A DNA stretch of 64,000 nt from DATKZM01 sp035527975 (GCA_035527975.1 DATKZM010000058.1:22002-86001); one strand, 5' to 3'. Shown: positions 35,721 through 43,725, counted from the first letter of the stretch. Numbers and translations are program-made. Notes: generated from the letters alone by a model not told the origin.

Positions 35721-35897
35721 TCACCCCTTGGCTTCAATCACCGAGGTAATCCACACGCAGAGTTCGGCGGTCGACATGCCGAGGTTACTGAAAGCAATCA
35801 CGGCGATGATCGAAATCAGCACCGCGACCATCGCGTATGAAACAGCTCCCTCCCCTGCCTCGTCGGTCAGGAGCGTTCACAGCATCGTATCGCGCAT
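35721..35897 (-). pseudogene. Flp/type IVb pilin gene with in-frame TGA at codon 7
   Basis: Reading the minus strand from ATG 35897 gives MRDTML, then TGA (35879-35877), then TLLTDEAGEGAVSYAMVAVL and ISIIAVIAFSNLG, STAELCVWITSVIEAKG and TGA at 35723. The DEAGEGAVSY leader/processing region with a following 20-residue hydrophobic helix and total length of about 58 residues are those of Flp pilins. A GGGGAAAAAC ribosome site precedes the ATG. Restoring one codon (for example CGA for TGA) would give a complete prepilin. It precedes the DUF2336 gene. Nonsense mutation or sequencing error; no other tad genes are in the window. Confidence 0.65.
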
Positions 35898-36383
35898 TGT
35901 TTTTCCCCATTCTTAATGGCTAACACCAAATTAGCACTACATACGCCAATGATTTTCGCAAAATAAGTCTCAAATGATAGAAAAATTAGAGCAGGGTTTT
36001 ACTGTAGTTATAATAAATAATATCAATAGCTATTGAAGTTTTATTCAAAAATGTCAGGATAATTATTCAAGCAACAATAGATATTCCGCGGTATTCAGAC
36101 GCGACGCGATCGGCGTCCGCCCACGATACGGCTGTACGCGGCAGGCGATCCTGCCGGCGATCTCCTCCGGACGTCGCCTTCGTATCGCGAATGGCGAATG
36201 GCGAATGGCGAATGGCGAATGGCGAATGGCGAATGGCGAATGGCGAATGGCGTGCCAACGAAGCTGGAAATCTTGATGATCTCAATCAACAATATTCAAG
36301 CATAATAGATTATAATCTATATATATTTTATGGTTAACACATGAGCGAATTCGTCATTGCTCCGCTTATGTCGGCAGCATCTG
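35898..36383. other. AT-rich intergenic region without genes
   Basis: About 490 bp between the pilin remnant and kynA. The parts 35911-36080 and 36290-36345 are strikingly AT-rich (for example TATAATAAATAATATCAATA, ATATATATTTTATGGTTAAC), unlike the GC-rich surroundings. A GC-rich core (about 36085-36260) holds the heptamer array. Imperfect direct repeats ATTCAAGCAACAATAGAT (36065-36082) and ATTCAAGCATAATAGAT (36295-36311) flank the core. The AT-rich left part may carry the pilin promoter. No protein family was recognised. Confidence 0.7.
36188..36252. repeat. Tandem heptamer array, 9 copies of CGAATGG
   Basis: Nine perfect uninterrupted copies of CGAATGG run from 36188 to 36250, followed by a partial unit. 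Unit length is not a multiple of three, so any frame through it cycles (FAIRHSP on the reverse strand), which explains spurious ORFs here. It is a candidate slipped-strand VNTR. Not a CRISPR array: no spacers. Confidence 0.95.
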
Positions 36384-37253
36384 TCAAACCTCCGTGCGCA
36401 CCGCCCAAAGCTCGGCAAAAATACGCGTACCGATCTGACGCCGCAGATACTGTACGCCCGAGGTCCCGCCGGTCCCTTTCTTCATGCCGATTATCCGCTC
36501 GACCGTGTTGGCGTGGCGAAACCGCCAGGTCTCGAACAGATCCTCGATATCGAGCAGGTTCTCCGCGAATTCATAAAGCTCCCAATAGCGCTCGGGCTCG
36601 CGATAAACCGCCAACCAGGCATCGTGGACGGATTGGTCGAACCCATGCGGCTCGGCCCAGTCGCGCTCGAGCTGGCCCGCTTCGATTGCAAAGCCCCGGC
36701 GTGCCAGCATCCGGATCGCCTCATCATAGAGGCTCGGCCGCTCCAGCAGCGCCTTCAGCTCTCCGTGCAACACCGCATCGTGGGCGTGCGGCTTCAGCAT
36801 CGCCGGCTGCTTGTTGCCGAGGGTGAATTCGATCGACCGGTACTGATAGGACTGAAATCCCGAAGACTGGCCGAGGGCATCACGGAAGCGCGAATAATCG
36901 GCCGGGGTCATCGTGGTGAGCACCGACCAGGCGCCGATCAGCTGTTCCTGGATCCGTTTGACCCGCGCCAGCATCTTGAAGGCGGGCCGCAGGGTATCCC
37001 CGCGCACCAGCGCCAGCGCGGCTTCAAGCTCGTGCAGCATCAACTTCATCCACAGCTCACTGACCTGATGGATGATCACGAAAAGCATTTCGTCGTGGGT
37101 GCCCGAGCGCGGCGACTGGGCATCGAGGATGCGGTCCAGCTGCAGGTAACCGCCATAGGACATGGCCTTGGCAAAGTCGGTGTAGATCGCCTCGCCCTTG
37201 AGCGCGCCGTCGCCCGGCGTGCCCGTATACCGCGCGGATTTGTCGCCGCTCAC
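36384..37253 (-). CDS. kynA: Tryptophan 2,3-dioxygenase
   Basis: A 289-aa heme dioxygenase that opens the tryptophan indole ring to N-formylkynurenine. MSYGGYLQLDRILDAQ, VIIHQVSELWMKLMLHELE (heme/substrate region), SGFQSYQYRSIEFTLGN, ENLLDIEDLFETWRFRHANTVERIIG and KKGTGGTSGVQYLRRQ are diagnostic. The best start is GTG 37253 with GGAGG 8 nt upstream; no ATG lies in a better position. It is divergent from the TrpB2-type gene, so degradation and synthesis of tryptophan are placed back to back. kynU is 10 kb away. Confidence 0.95.
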   Translation of the reverse strand: MSGDKSARYTGTPGDGALKGEAIYTDFAKAMSYGGYLQLDRILDAQSPRSGTHDEMLFVIIHQVSELWMKLMLHELEAALALVRGDTLRPAFKMLARVKRIQEQLIGAWSVLTTMTPADYSRFRDALGQSSGFQSYQYRSIEFTLGNKQPAMLKPHAHDAVLHGELKALLERPSLYDEAIRMLARRGFAIEAGQLERDWAEPHGFDQSVHDAWLAVYREPERYWELYEFAENLLDIEDLFETWRFRHANTVERIIGMKKGTGGTSGVQYLRRQIGTRIFAELWAVRTEV

Positions 37254-37445
37254 ATGCGCCTCCAGCTTGAGTTCAGGGGTTTTCTTGGCCGGGTGGAGGG
37301 TGCAGAGTATTGCCGCTCCGGCGGTGGACAGTTTACACTTAAAACGATTCCCGGCAACCGACCGCAACGGCGGCGGCTGGGGTTTTGACCATTTCGGCGA
37401 ACCAGCGGGCGGATCGACATTATTAAGGGTGGAGGGACATAAGAT

Positions 37446-38813
37446 ATGGGTGACACGGTCAAATACCTTCTCGACGAGAAAGACATTCCGAAGACCTGGT
37501 ACAACATCGCGGCCGACCTCCCCGAGCCGCCGGCGGCGGTCCTGCATCCGGGCACCGGCCAGCCGGTGGGGCCGGACGATCTGGCGCCTCTGTTCCCGAT
37601 GGCGATCATCATGCAGGAGGTCTCCACCGAGCGCGAGATCGAGATCCCCGGGCCGGTGCGAGACATTTACCGGCAATGGCGGCCCTCGCCGATGTTCCGT
37701 GCCCGGCGGCTGGAGAAGGCGCTCGATACCCCGGCGAAGATTTACTACAAGTATGAGGGCGTCAGCCCCGCCGGCTCGCACAAGCCTAACACCGCGATCC
37801 CTCAGGCCTTTTACAGCAAGGAAGAGGGTGTCAAGCGCATCACCACCGAGACCGGCGCCGGACAATGGGGCTCCTCGCTGGCACTCGCGGGCTCGTTTTT
37901 CGGCCTCGAGATCGAGGTCTTCATGGTCAAGGTGAGCTTCCAGCAGAAGCCTTACCGCAAGGCCTTTATGGAGAGCTTCGGCGCACGCTGCGTCGCCAGC
38001 CCCTCCGAAGAGACCGAGTCGGGCCGGGCGATCCTGCAAAAGAACCCGGACTCCAACGGCTCGCTCGGCATCGCGATTTCCGAGGCGGTGGAGCGCGCGG
38101 TCCAACGTGAGGACACCAAATACGCCCTCGGCTCGGTGCTCAATCACGTGCTCATGCACCAGACGATTATTGGTATAGAAGCCATCAAACAGATGGAGAT
38201 GGCGGGCGACGATCCCGACGTCATCATCGGCTGCACGGGCGGCGGCTCCAACTTCGCGGGCATCGCCTTTCCCTTCATCGGCGAGACACTGCGCGGCGGC
38301 ACGAAGCGCGAGATCATCGCTGTGGAGCCGGCGGCCTGTCCGACACTGACGCGCGGCAAGTACGCTTACGATTTCGGCGACACCGGGCATCTGACGCCGT
38401 TGGTGAAGATGCACACGCTGGGCTCGACCTTCGTGCCGCCGGGCTTCCACGCCGGTGGCCTGCGCTATCACGGCATGGCGCCGCTGGTCTCGCAGCTCGC
38501 CGAGCTCGGCGAAATCAAGCCGCGCGCTTATCACCAGATCGAGTGCTTCGAGGCCGGTGTGACCTTCGCCAAGGCCGAGGGCATCCTGCCGGCACCGGAG
38601 GCCAACCACGCGGTCAAGGGCGCCATCGACGAGGCCCTGAAGGCGAAGAAGGAAGGCAAGAAGAAGACCATCCTCTTCAATCTGTGCGGCCACGGCAACT
38701 ACGACATGGGCGCCTATTCCGACTATTTCGCGGGGAAACTCGTCGACCAGAACTATGACGAGGGCGAACTCGCCATGGCGCTGTCCGGCCTGCCCTCGGT
38801 GGCGGCGGAGTAG
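37446..38813 (+). CDS. TrpB2-type tryptophan synthase beta chain
   Basis: A 455-aa PLP enzyme of the TrpB2 subgroup. Marks are the long N-terminal extension (YLLDEKDIPKTWYNIAADLP), RPSPMFRARRLEKALDTPAKIYYKYEGVSPAGSHK with the PLP lysine in SHKPNTA, ETGAGQWGSSLALA, TGGGSNFAGIAFPFIG and FNLCGHGNYDM. TrpB2 proteins make tryptophan from indole and serine, often without TrpA. No trpA lies beside it. Its divergent arrangement with kynA may mean indole salvage or tryptophan turnover. AGGGACAT precedes the ATG. Confidence 0.9.
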   Translation: MGDTVKYLLDEKDIPKTWYNIAADLPEPPAAVLHPGTGQPVGPDDLAPLFPMAIIMQEVSTEREIEIPGPVRDIYRQWRPSPMFRARRLEKALDTPAKIYYKYEGVSPAGSHKPNTAIPQAFYSKEEGVKRITTETGAGQWGSSLALAGSFFGLEIEVFMVKVSFQQKPYRKAFMESFGARCVASPSEETESGRAILQKNPDSNGSLGIAISEAVERAVQREDTKYALGSVLNHVLMHQTIIGIEAIKQMEMAGDDPDVIIGCTGGGSNFAGIAFPFIGETLRGGTKREIIAVEPAACPTLTRGKYAYDFGDTGHLTPLVKMHTLGSTFVPPGFHAGGLRYHGMAPLVSQLAELGEIKPRAYHQIECFEAGVTFAKAEGILPAPEANHAVKGAIDEALKAKKEGKKKTILFNLCGHGNYDMGAYSDYFAGKLVDQNYDEGELAMALSGLPSVAAE

Positions 38814-38908
38814 ACGGCAGCTCGCATTGTGATTTTGATCAGGAAGGGGGGCCGTGTGCCCCTCTTCCGATTCTGGGCCATGATTGAGCGCTTCCGGCCG
38901 AGTCAAAC

Positions 38909-39691
38909 ATGAACAGCCAGCCCCCCGTCCAGTTCGGCCGTACTGCCGACGACTATCGCCGCCACCGCGCGGGCTTTCCGGACGTCTTCTTTGAACGCAT
39001 TGCCGCCCATGGTGTTGGCACGGCCGGTCAAAGTCTGCTCGATCTCGGCACTGGCACCGGCACATTGGCCCGGGGGTTTGCGCTTCGAGGCGCCGCCGTG
39101 ACCGGTCTTGATCCGTCCGACGATATGCTCACCCAGGCACGCGCGCTCGACGCCGAGGCCGGCATCACCGTCGGCTACGTCACCGCCAAGGCCGAGGCGA
39201 CCGGCCTCGACGACGCCGCGTTCGATAGCGTTACCGCCGGCCAATGCTGGCACTGGTTCGACCGGCCGCGCGCCGCCGCCGAATGCCGCCGCATTCTGAA
39301 GCCAGGCGGCGCGCTCGCGATCGCCCATTTCGACTGGCTGGCCCTGCCCGGCAATGTCGTCGAGGCGACGGAGACGCTCATCCGCCAGCACAATCGCGGC
39401 TGGACAATGTGGGGCAGCACCGGGATCTACCGCGACTGGCTCACCGATATGGCGGTGGCCGGCTTCGAGGCGCTGGAGAGCTTCAGCTTCGACGTTGCCG
39501 TGCCGTACAGCCAAGAGGCGTGGCGCGGCCGCATCCGCGCCAGCGCCGGGGTTGGCGCCAGCTTGGTCGACGCGGCGGTCGCGCGCTTCGACGAGGCGCA
39601 TGCGGCCCTGCTTGAGACTCGCTTTCCCGACGAACCGCTCGCAATCCCGCACCGCGTCTTCGCCGCGGTCGGGCGCAAACCGACAGGATAG
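38909..39691 (+). CDS. Class I SAM-dependent methyltransferase
   Basis: A 260-aa methyltransferase-fold protein. SAM-binding LLDLGTGTGTLARGFALRGA is at about residues 43-62, acidic GLDPSDDML next, and FDSVTAGQCWHWFDRPRAAAE plus RRILKPGGALAIAHFDWL follow. The QCWHWF motif is typical of a subgroup often annotated as trans-aconitate-like or Methyltransf_11. Substrate unknown. It precedes the MaoC gene by 7 nt, so cotranscription is likely. Confidence 0.85.
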   Translation: MNSQPPVQFGRTADDYRRHRAGFPDVFFERIAAHGVGTAGQSLLDLGTGTGTLARGFALRGAAVTGLDPSDDMLTQARALDAEAGITVGYVTAKAEATGLDDAAFDSVTAGQCWHWFDRPRAAAECRRILKPGGALAIAHFDWLALPGNVVEATETLIRQHNRGWTMWGSTGIYRDWLTDMAVAGFEALESFSFDVAVPYSQEAWRGRIRASAGVGASLVDAAVARFDEAHAALLETRFPDEPLAIPHRVFAAVGRKPTG

Positions 39692-39698
39692 GGGCCCA

Positions 39699-40142
39699 AT
39701 GACCGTCTATTATGAGGACCTCAAGGTCGGCCAGATTATCGAATATGGCCAACACACCACCGACAAGGACGAGATGGTCGCCTTCGCGCGCCAATGGGAC
39801 CCGCGGCCGTTCCACATCGACGAGGAATTCGCAAAGTCGACCTTCTACGGCAGCCTCACGGCTTCGGGCATCCACACGCTCGCCATGTTCACCCGGGTGT
39901 GCAACCAGGGAACCGCCGACATGGCGGCCCGTGGCGCCTTCGGCTACGAGAAAGTTCGCTTCCTGGCTCCGGTCAAGCCCGGCGACACGCTGGACGGGCG
40001 CTCGGAGATCACGCAAATGCGTCTTTCGAAGAGCCGCCCCGGCCTCGGCATCGTCACCAGCTACGAGAGCTTGACGAACCAGCGCGGCGAACTCGTGCTT
40101 GACTTCACGGTGTCCTATCTGATCGAGGTCCGCCCTGGGTAA
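39699..40142 (+). CDS. MaoC-like hotdog (R)-specific hydratase
   Basis: A 147-aa protein. YYEDLKVGQIIEYGQHTTDKDEMVAFARQWDPRPFHIDEEFAKS contains the hydratase signature D-x4-H (DPRPFH). YGSLTASGIHTLAMFTRV follows, and the VKPGDTLDGRSEITQMRLSKSRPGLG strand region completes the fold. It should hydrate a trans-2-enoyl-CoA or similar thioester. ATG 39699 is close after the methyltransferase stop. It fits a role after ring cleavage in the catabolic cluster. Confidence 0.9.
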   Translation: MTVYYEDLKVGQIIEYGQHTTDKDEMVAFARQWDPRPFHIDEEFAKSTFYGSLTASGIHTLAMFTRVCNQGTADMAARGAFGYEKVRFLAPVKPGDTLDGRSEITQMRLSKSRPGLGIVTSYESLTNQRGELVLDFTVSYLIEVRPG

Positions 40143-40172
40143 CGCAGCGAGCGGCGCCGCGGCTGGCCAGTC

Positions 40173-40769
40173 CTATGCCGCACCCAGCAATGCCCGCCGG
40201 AAGCGGTCCTTGACGATCGCCCCGTTTTTTTCCGGCATCACCCGCGGCAGGTCGTCCGGCGCGATCTTCACACTGGCAAAACCGCAGCCGTTCTTGGCGT
40301 AGATGCGCCCGCACAGCGCTGCCAGACCCGCCTCGTCGCGCACCGTCTCGGTCCAGGAAAAACCGGATGCCGCGGCAATCGCCGGCAGATCAGTGCCATA
40401 CGCCGTGTGGCTCTTCTGCATGCCGGTCTCGCCGAAGCGTTCGTTGTCGAGCACGACGACGCTGAGGTTCGCCGGCGCCTTGGCGCCCGCCGTGGCGAGC
40501 CCGCCGAGCCCCATCAGCATCTCACCGTCGCCGGTGATCACCAGTACGGGCAGCGCCCGCTGCGCCAGCGCCAGGCCGAGCCCGATGGTCACGGCGCTTC
40601 CCATGCCGCCCCACATATAGAAGTTGCGGTCGTGATCGCCCGCCGCCGCGAGGTCCCAGGTGGGCGAGCCGAGCCCGGCGACCACCAGCGCCTCGCCGCG
40701 CTCGTCCAGCAGCCGCCTCACCACCGCGCGCCGCTCTAACCTTCCATCCGCCGCCATATCGCTCACCAT
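40173..40769 (-). CDS. ThDP-dependent decarboxylase, beta subunit (ComE/phosphonopyruvate decarboxylase-like)
   Basis: A 198-aa cofactor-binding (PP) domain of a split thiamine diphosphate enzyme. The GDGEMLMGLGGLATAGAKA segment and VVLDNERFGETGMQKSHTAYGTDL supply the ThDP/Mg2+ motif (GDG...N). NFYMWGGMGSAVTIGLGLALAQ precedes it. It pairs with the alpha gene 7 nt upstream. The closest known two-subunit relatives decarboxylate sulfopyruvate or phosphonopyruvate; the true 2-oxoacid here is unknown. In an aromatic cluster an aryl 2-oxoacid is possible. Confidence 0.85.
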   Translation of the reverse strand: MVSDMAADGRLERRAVVRRLLDERGEALVVAGLGSPTWDLAAAGDHDRNFYMWGGMGSAVTIGLGLALAQRALPVLVITGDGEMLMGLGGLATAGAKAPANLSVVVLDNERFGETGMQKSHTAYGTDLPAIAAASGFSWTETVRDEAGLAALCGRIYAKNGCGFASVKIAPDDLPRVMPEKNGAIVKDRFRRALLGAA

Positions 40770-40776
40770 TTCCCGC

Positions 40777-41313
40777 TCACCATTTCTTAGCGCCGATCAG
40801 CTTCTGGCCGATCAACACCGCCGAAGGCAGCATGCGGGTGAAGGTTTCCGCGAGCGCCTCTTCCACCAATCCCGGCAAGGCTTCGGCATCGTCCGTACGG
40901 CGCACCGCGACGCCCATCAGCGAGAGCGCAGCCTGGGTTGCTCGCCCCATCGGCTCCTGCCAGGGATTGAACTCCTCCCACTCGCCGCGCATGGTCACCA
41001 GGATCAGCATCGGAACGCGGCAGTGCTGCGCAAAGGCGAGCATGTTTACGCAATTCCCGACGCCGCTCGACTGCATCAAAAGCGCCCCGCGCTGCCCGCC
41101 AAGCCAGGCGCCGGCGAGCAGACCGATCCCCTCCTCCTCGGTGGTCAGCACCGTCGCGTCGATTGCGTTGTCGGTCTCGCAGAGATCGATGAGACCCGTA
41201 TGTCCGGCATCGGGCACATAGCCAACTTGCGCAATCCCGGCCTCGGTGAAGGCGGCATGGATCGCCTGCTGCCACGGCGTGGCTTCGGCAATAGCGTCCT
41301 GCGGCGCGTTCAA
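40777..41313 (-). CDS. ThDP-dependent decarboxylase, alpha subunit (ComD-like)
   Basis: A 178-aa Pyr-domain protein with the catalytic glutamate expected in TTEEEGIGLLAGAWLGGQRGALLMQSSGVGNCVNML. PMLILVTMRGEWEEFNPWQEPMG matches sulfopyruvate/phosphonopyruvate decarboxylase alpha-type proteins. The start is TTG 41313, preceded 6 nt upstream by a strong GGGGAGG site; no ATG fits. Active sites would form at the interface with the beta subunit. Confidence 0.84.
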   Translation of the reverse strand: MNAPQDAIAEATPWQQAIHAAFTEAGIAQVGYVPDAGHTGLIDLCETDNAIDATVLTTEEEGIGLLAGAWLGGQRGALLMQSSGVGNCVNMLAFAQHCRVPMLILVTMRGEWEEFNPWQEPMGRATQAALSLMGVAVRRTDDAEALPGLVEEALAETFTRMLPSAVLIGQKLIGAKKW

Positions 41314-41501
41314 GCGGTCCTCCCCAGCTCATTCTGCCTGCACCGGATGGTAAGCCAGCCCCCGGCCAGCGACAACGGCGTTGCCTGCATCGCCGGCCCG
41401 CGATCAATTGGGATGAACTCGCGGGCCGTGCGAGGCACAATGTCCAGGCAAAATGCAATGCGTTTAGCGTGATGCCGCGAAACGGGGGAGACCGCAATCC
41501 A

Positions 41502-42119
41502 ATGAAACTCTATTCCTTCACAGGCTCCTGCGCGCTTGCGCCGCACATCGCGCTCGAATGGGCGGGCGCCGATTACGAGCTCGAGCTGATCAAACGGAGC
41601 GACGCCCGCGAGCCCGATTTCCTCAAGCTCAATCCTATCGGCAAGGTGCCGGTGCTGGTTCTCGACGACGGCACCGTGCTCACGCAAGTAGTGGCGGTGC
41701 TCATGTGGATCGCCGAGCACTTTCCCGACGCCAACTTGAACCCCGCGGCCGGTCCCGATGACCTCTACGAGGCGCGCAAGTGGCTCACTGAGTTCAACGG
41801 CGACATCCATCCGGCCTTCACGCCATATTTCCTCACTTTCCGCTACGCCGATAGCAAAGACGCCCAGAACGAGGTCAAGGCACATGCCGCGCAGGAGGTC
41901 GACCATCAGCTTTCGATCGTCGAGCACCACATGGAGGGCCGGGACTGGGTGATGGGGGACCGGCGCAGCGTGCTAGACACATATCTCTTCGTTTTTTGTT
42001 TATGGGCCGGCTTCCTGCCCAAGCCGCTCAAGAATTATCCAAATCTCGCTGGCTTCACGGACCGTATGAAAGCCGACCCGGGCGTCCAGGCGGCGATGTC
42101 GGCGCAGGGACTAGGCTAA
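41502..42119 (+). CDS. Glutathione S-transferase family protein
   Basis: A 205-aa cytosolic GST. The thioredoxin-like N-domain has MKLYSFTGSCALAPHIALEW and the cis-proline region LKLNPIGKVPVLVLDDGTVLTQ; the helical C-domain ends with the DRRSVLDTYLFVFCLWAGF motif. A beta-class-like SCALAPH start suggests the conserved cysteine type. GGGGGAG precedes ATG 41502. In aromatic clusters such GSTs isomerise maleyl compounds, cleave ethers or protect against epoxides; the PaaA-like oxygenases downstream would make epoxides, so detoxification or isomerisation is plausible. Confidence 0.88.
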   Translation: MKLYSFTGSCALAPHIALEWAGADYELELIKRSDAREPDFLKLNPIGKVPVLVLDDGTVLTQVVAVLMWIAEHFPDANLNPAAGPDDLYEARKWLTEFNGDIHPAFTPYFLTFRYADSKDAQNEVKAHAAQEVDHQLSIVEHHMEGRDWVMGDRRSVLDTYLFVFCLWAGFLPKPLKNYPNLAGFTDRMKADPGVQAAMSAQGLG

Positions 42120-42123
42120 GCCC

Positions 42124-42921
42124 GTGGCAAGGGATCCGGACATGGACCCGAAGGACTTCGAGCAAGCCGTCGAGGACTTTTGGGCCGCCCGCAATGGCGC
42201 GGAGTTTCCCCTGTTCTGGGAGCCCAAGCTCACCCAGGACGGCGCCTACCGCATCAGCCTCGCGCTGATCGACCGCCACGCCGAACGCGGCGAGGCCCAG
42301 GCCGGCTGGAAGGTCGGGCTGACGGCGCGCGCGATCCGCGAGCAGTTCGGCCTGCCCGAACCGCTCTTCGCGGTCTTGTTCGAGAAGGGCCGCTGGGCGA
42401 GCGGCGGCACCTGGCCGCGCGCGGCCATGGTCGGACCCGGCTGGGAGAACGAGCTTTGCCTGACGATGGGCAGGACGCTGGAGGGACCCGGCGTCACCGA
42501 AGCCGACGCCAATGCCGCCATTGCCAGCGTCGCGCCGGCCATGGAAATCATCGAGACACGCGGGCCCAACTCGATGGAAGGTTTCAAGTCAATGATCGCC
42601 GATAACGGCCAGCAATATGCGTTCGTGGTCGGCGATGCGACGCCATACGATCCCGCGGCCCACGATCTTGGCAAAGCCACCGTCGAAATCTTCGTCGACG
42701 GCGAAAGTCAGGAGACCGCGCAGGGCAATGCGGTGATGGAATCGAGCGCCGTCGCCTCGATCGTCTTTCTCGCCAACAAGCTCGCCGAATTCGATCGGGC
42801 GCTCGAGGCAGGCCAAGCAGTGATGACGGGATCCTTCACCAAGCAATACGCCATCGATCGCGCGATGACCGCCGAGGCTCGTTTCGATCCCTTCGGCAGC
42901 GCCGTGGCGAGGTTCGAGTAG
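42124..42921 (+). CDS. 2-keto-4-pentenoate hydratase / FAH-superfamily protein
   Basis: A 265-aa metal-dependent hydratase or decarboxylase of the MhpD/DmpH group. GWKVGLTARAIREQFGLPEPLFAVLFE is the diagnostic N-terminal block; ENELCLTMGRTLEGPGVT and the AMEIIETRGPN region provide acidic metal ligands. These enzymes work on 2-hydroxydienoates made by meta-cleavage of aromatics. GTG 42124 lies 4 nt after the GST stop; ATG 42142 is an alternative. It is the clearest lower-pathway enzyme of ring degradation in this cluster. Confidence 0.86.
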   Translation: MARDPDMDPKDFEQAVEDFWAARNGAEFPLFWEPKLTQDGAYRISLALIDRHAERGEAQAGWKVGLTARAIREQFGLPEPLFAVLFEKGRWASGGTWPRAAMVGPGWENELCLTMGRTLEGPGVTEADANAAIASVAPAMEIIETRGPNSMEGFKSMIADNGQQYAFVVGDATPYDPAAHDLGKATVEIFVDGESQETAQGNAVMESSAVASIVFLANKLAEFDRALEAGQAVMTGSFTKQYAIDRAMTAEARFDPFGSAVARFE

Positions 42922-42979
42922 GCTCAGCAGAACAAGCCGGCAAACAAGCCGGCAAACAAGGCGGGTACGGGCAATCGGC

Positions 42980-43021
42980 TTGACTTGGAGCAGCCAAGAT
43001 ACTTACTATTCGGTCAGTATC
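42980..43021 (+). promoter_or_regulatory. tetR-type promoter with overlapping operator
   Basis: TTGACT (42980-42985), 18-bp spacer and TACTAT (43004-43009) form the promoter of the TetR gene. A 24-bp dyad at 42998-43021 has arms GATACTTAC and GTCAGTATC, pairing at 8 of 9 positions, and covers the -10 element. TetR-family operators of the form TACTnAC...GTnAGTA are common, so autorepression is likely. The same site may govern the downstream PaaA-like/PaaK-like genes if they are cotranscribed. Confidence 0.65.
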
Positions 43022-43029
43022 TTTTTGGA

Positions 43030-43689
43030 ATGACGCATAAGACCAAGTCCATGAACGCCCAGCCAGCGACCAAGCGCGCCCAACGCGAGGCGAGCGTCGA
43101 GAACCTGCTCGGCGCGGCCTTGAGCCTGTTCGTGCGCCAGGGCTACCGCCACACCTCGGTCGAGGCCATCGCCGATACCGTGGGCCTCACCAAGGGCTCG
43201 GTCTTCTTCTATTTCGGCGCCAAGGCCCAGCTACTCGACCGTCTGCTCGACCGCGTCGAGGAGATCGTCGTCGATGAGATGGAGGCGCGCGTCGCCGAAG
43301 CGGGCGAGGATGCGCGGTCGCGTATCGTCGCCTTCGTGCACGGCCAGGCGATGCTCGGTGTCTCGCGCTGGGAGTATGTGCTGCTGCTGATCCTGATGTC
43401 GCTTGAGTTTCGCGGCGCGGGCGATGCCATCGAGGCGCGCATCCGGAGCATCTATGACCGGCTCTATGCGGCCGTCGAGGCCATCATCGAGGATGGCAAG
43501 ACCCGCGGCGCGTTCCGCACCGACATCAACAGCCGCGAGCAGGCCGCCATCGTGATGGCGGGGCATGACGGCACCTTCCTGCAATGGCACCGCCGCGGCC
43601 GCGGCCTGGATGGCGAGGAACTCGTGCGCGCGCTGCGCACCACCACACTTGCCGGCCTTCTGCCCCAAGCGGGCCAGCCCGCGCCCTGA
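43030..43689 (+). CDS. TetR-family transcriptional regulator
   Basis: A 219-aa regulator. The helix-turn-helix lies in LLGAALSLFVRQGYRHTSVEAIADTVGLTKGSVFFYFGAKAQLLDRLL (about residues 20-70). The rest is a helical ligand-binding domain. ATG 43030 is used; ATG 43051 (MNAQPA) is nearly as good. It lies directly before the first PaaA-like gene (36 nt) with its own operator upstream, so it probably represses the PaaA/PaaK-like pairs, with a CoA ester or aromatic acid as inducer (inference). Confidence 0.9.
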   Translation: MTHKTKSMNAQPATKRAQREASVENLLGAALSLFVRQGYRHTSVEAIADTVGLTKGSVFFYFGAKAQLLDRLLDRVEEIVVDEMEARVAEAGEDARSRIVAFVHGQAMLGVSRWEYVLLLILMSLEFRGAGDAIEARIRSIYDRLYAAVEAIIEDGKTRGAFRTDINSREQAAIVMAGHDGTFLQWHRRGRGLDGEELVRALRTTTLAGLLPQAGQPAP

Positions 43690-43725
43690 ACAAGTCGGCT
43701 GAGAGCATATCAACGGGAGAACGAC

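Noticed and set aside
35877..35879. TGA as a selenocysteine codon in the pilin-like gene
   Set aside because: It sits in the leader peptide region before the processing site, where selenocysteine would have no role, and I see no convincing SECIS-like hairpin right after it.
36188..36252. Possible CRISPR array
   Set aside because: Units are 7 bp, directly adjacent, with no spacers; it is a simple tandem repeat.
37254..39065. N-terminal extension of KynA on the reverse strand
   Set aside because: The frame stays open far upstream but crosses the divergent TrpB2-type gene; a GTG with GGAGG at 37253 gives a normal-length enzyme.
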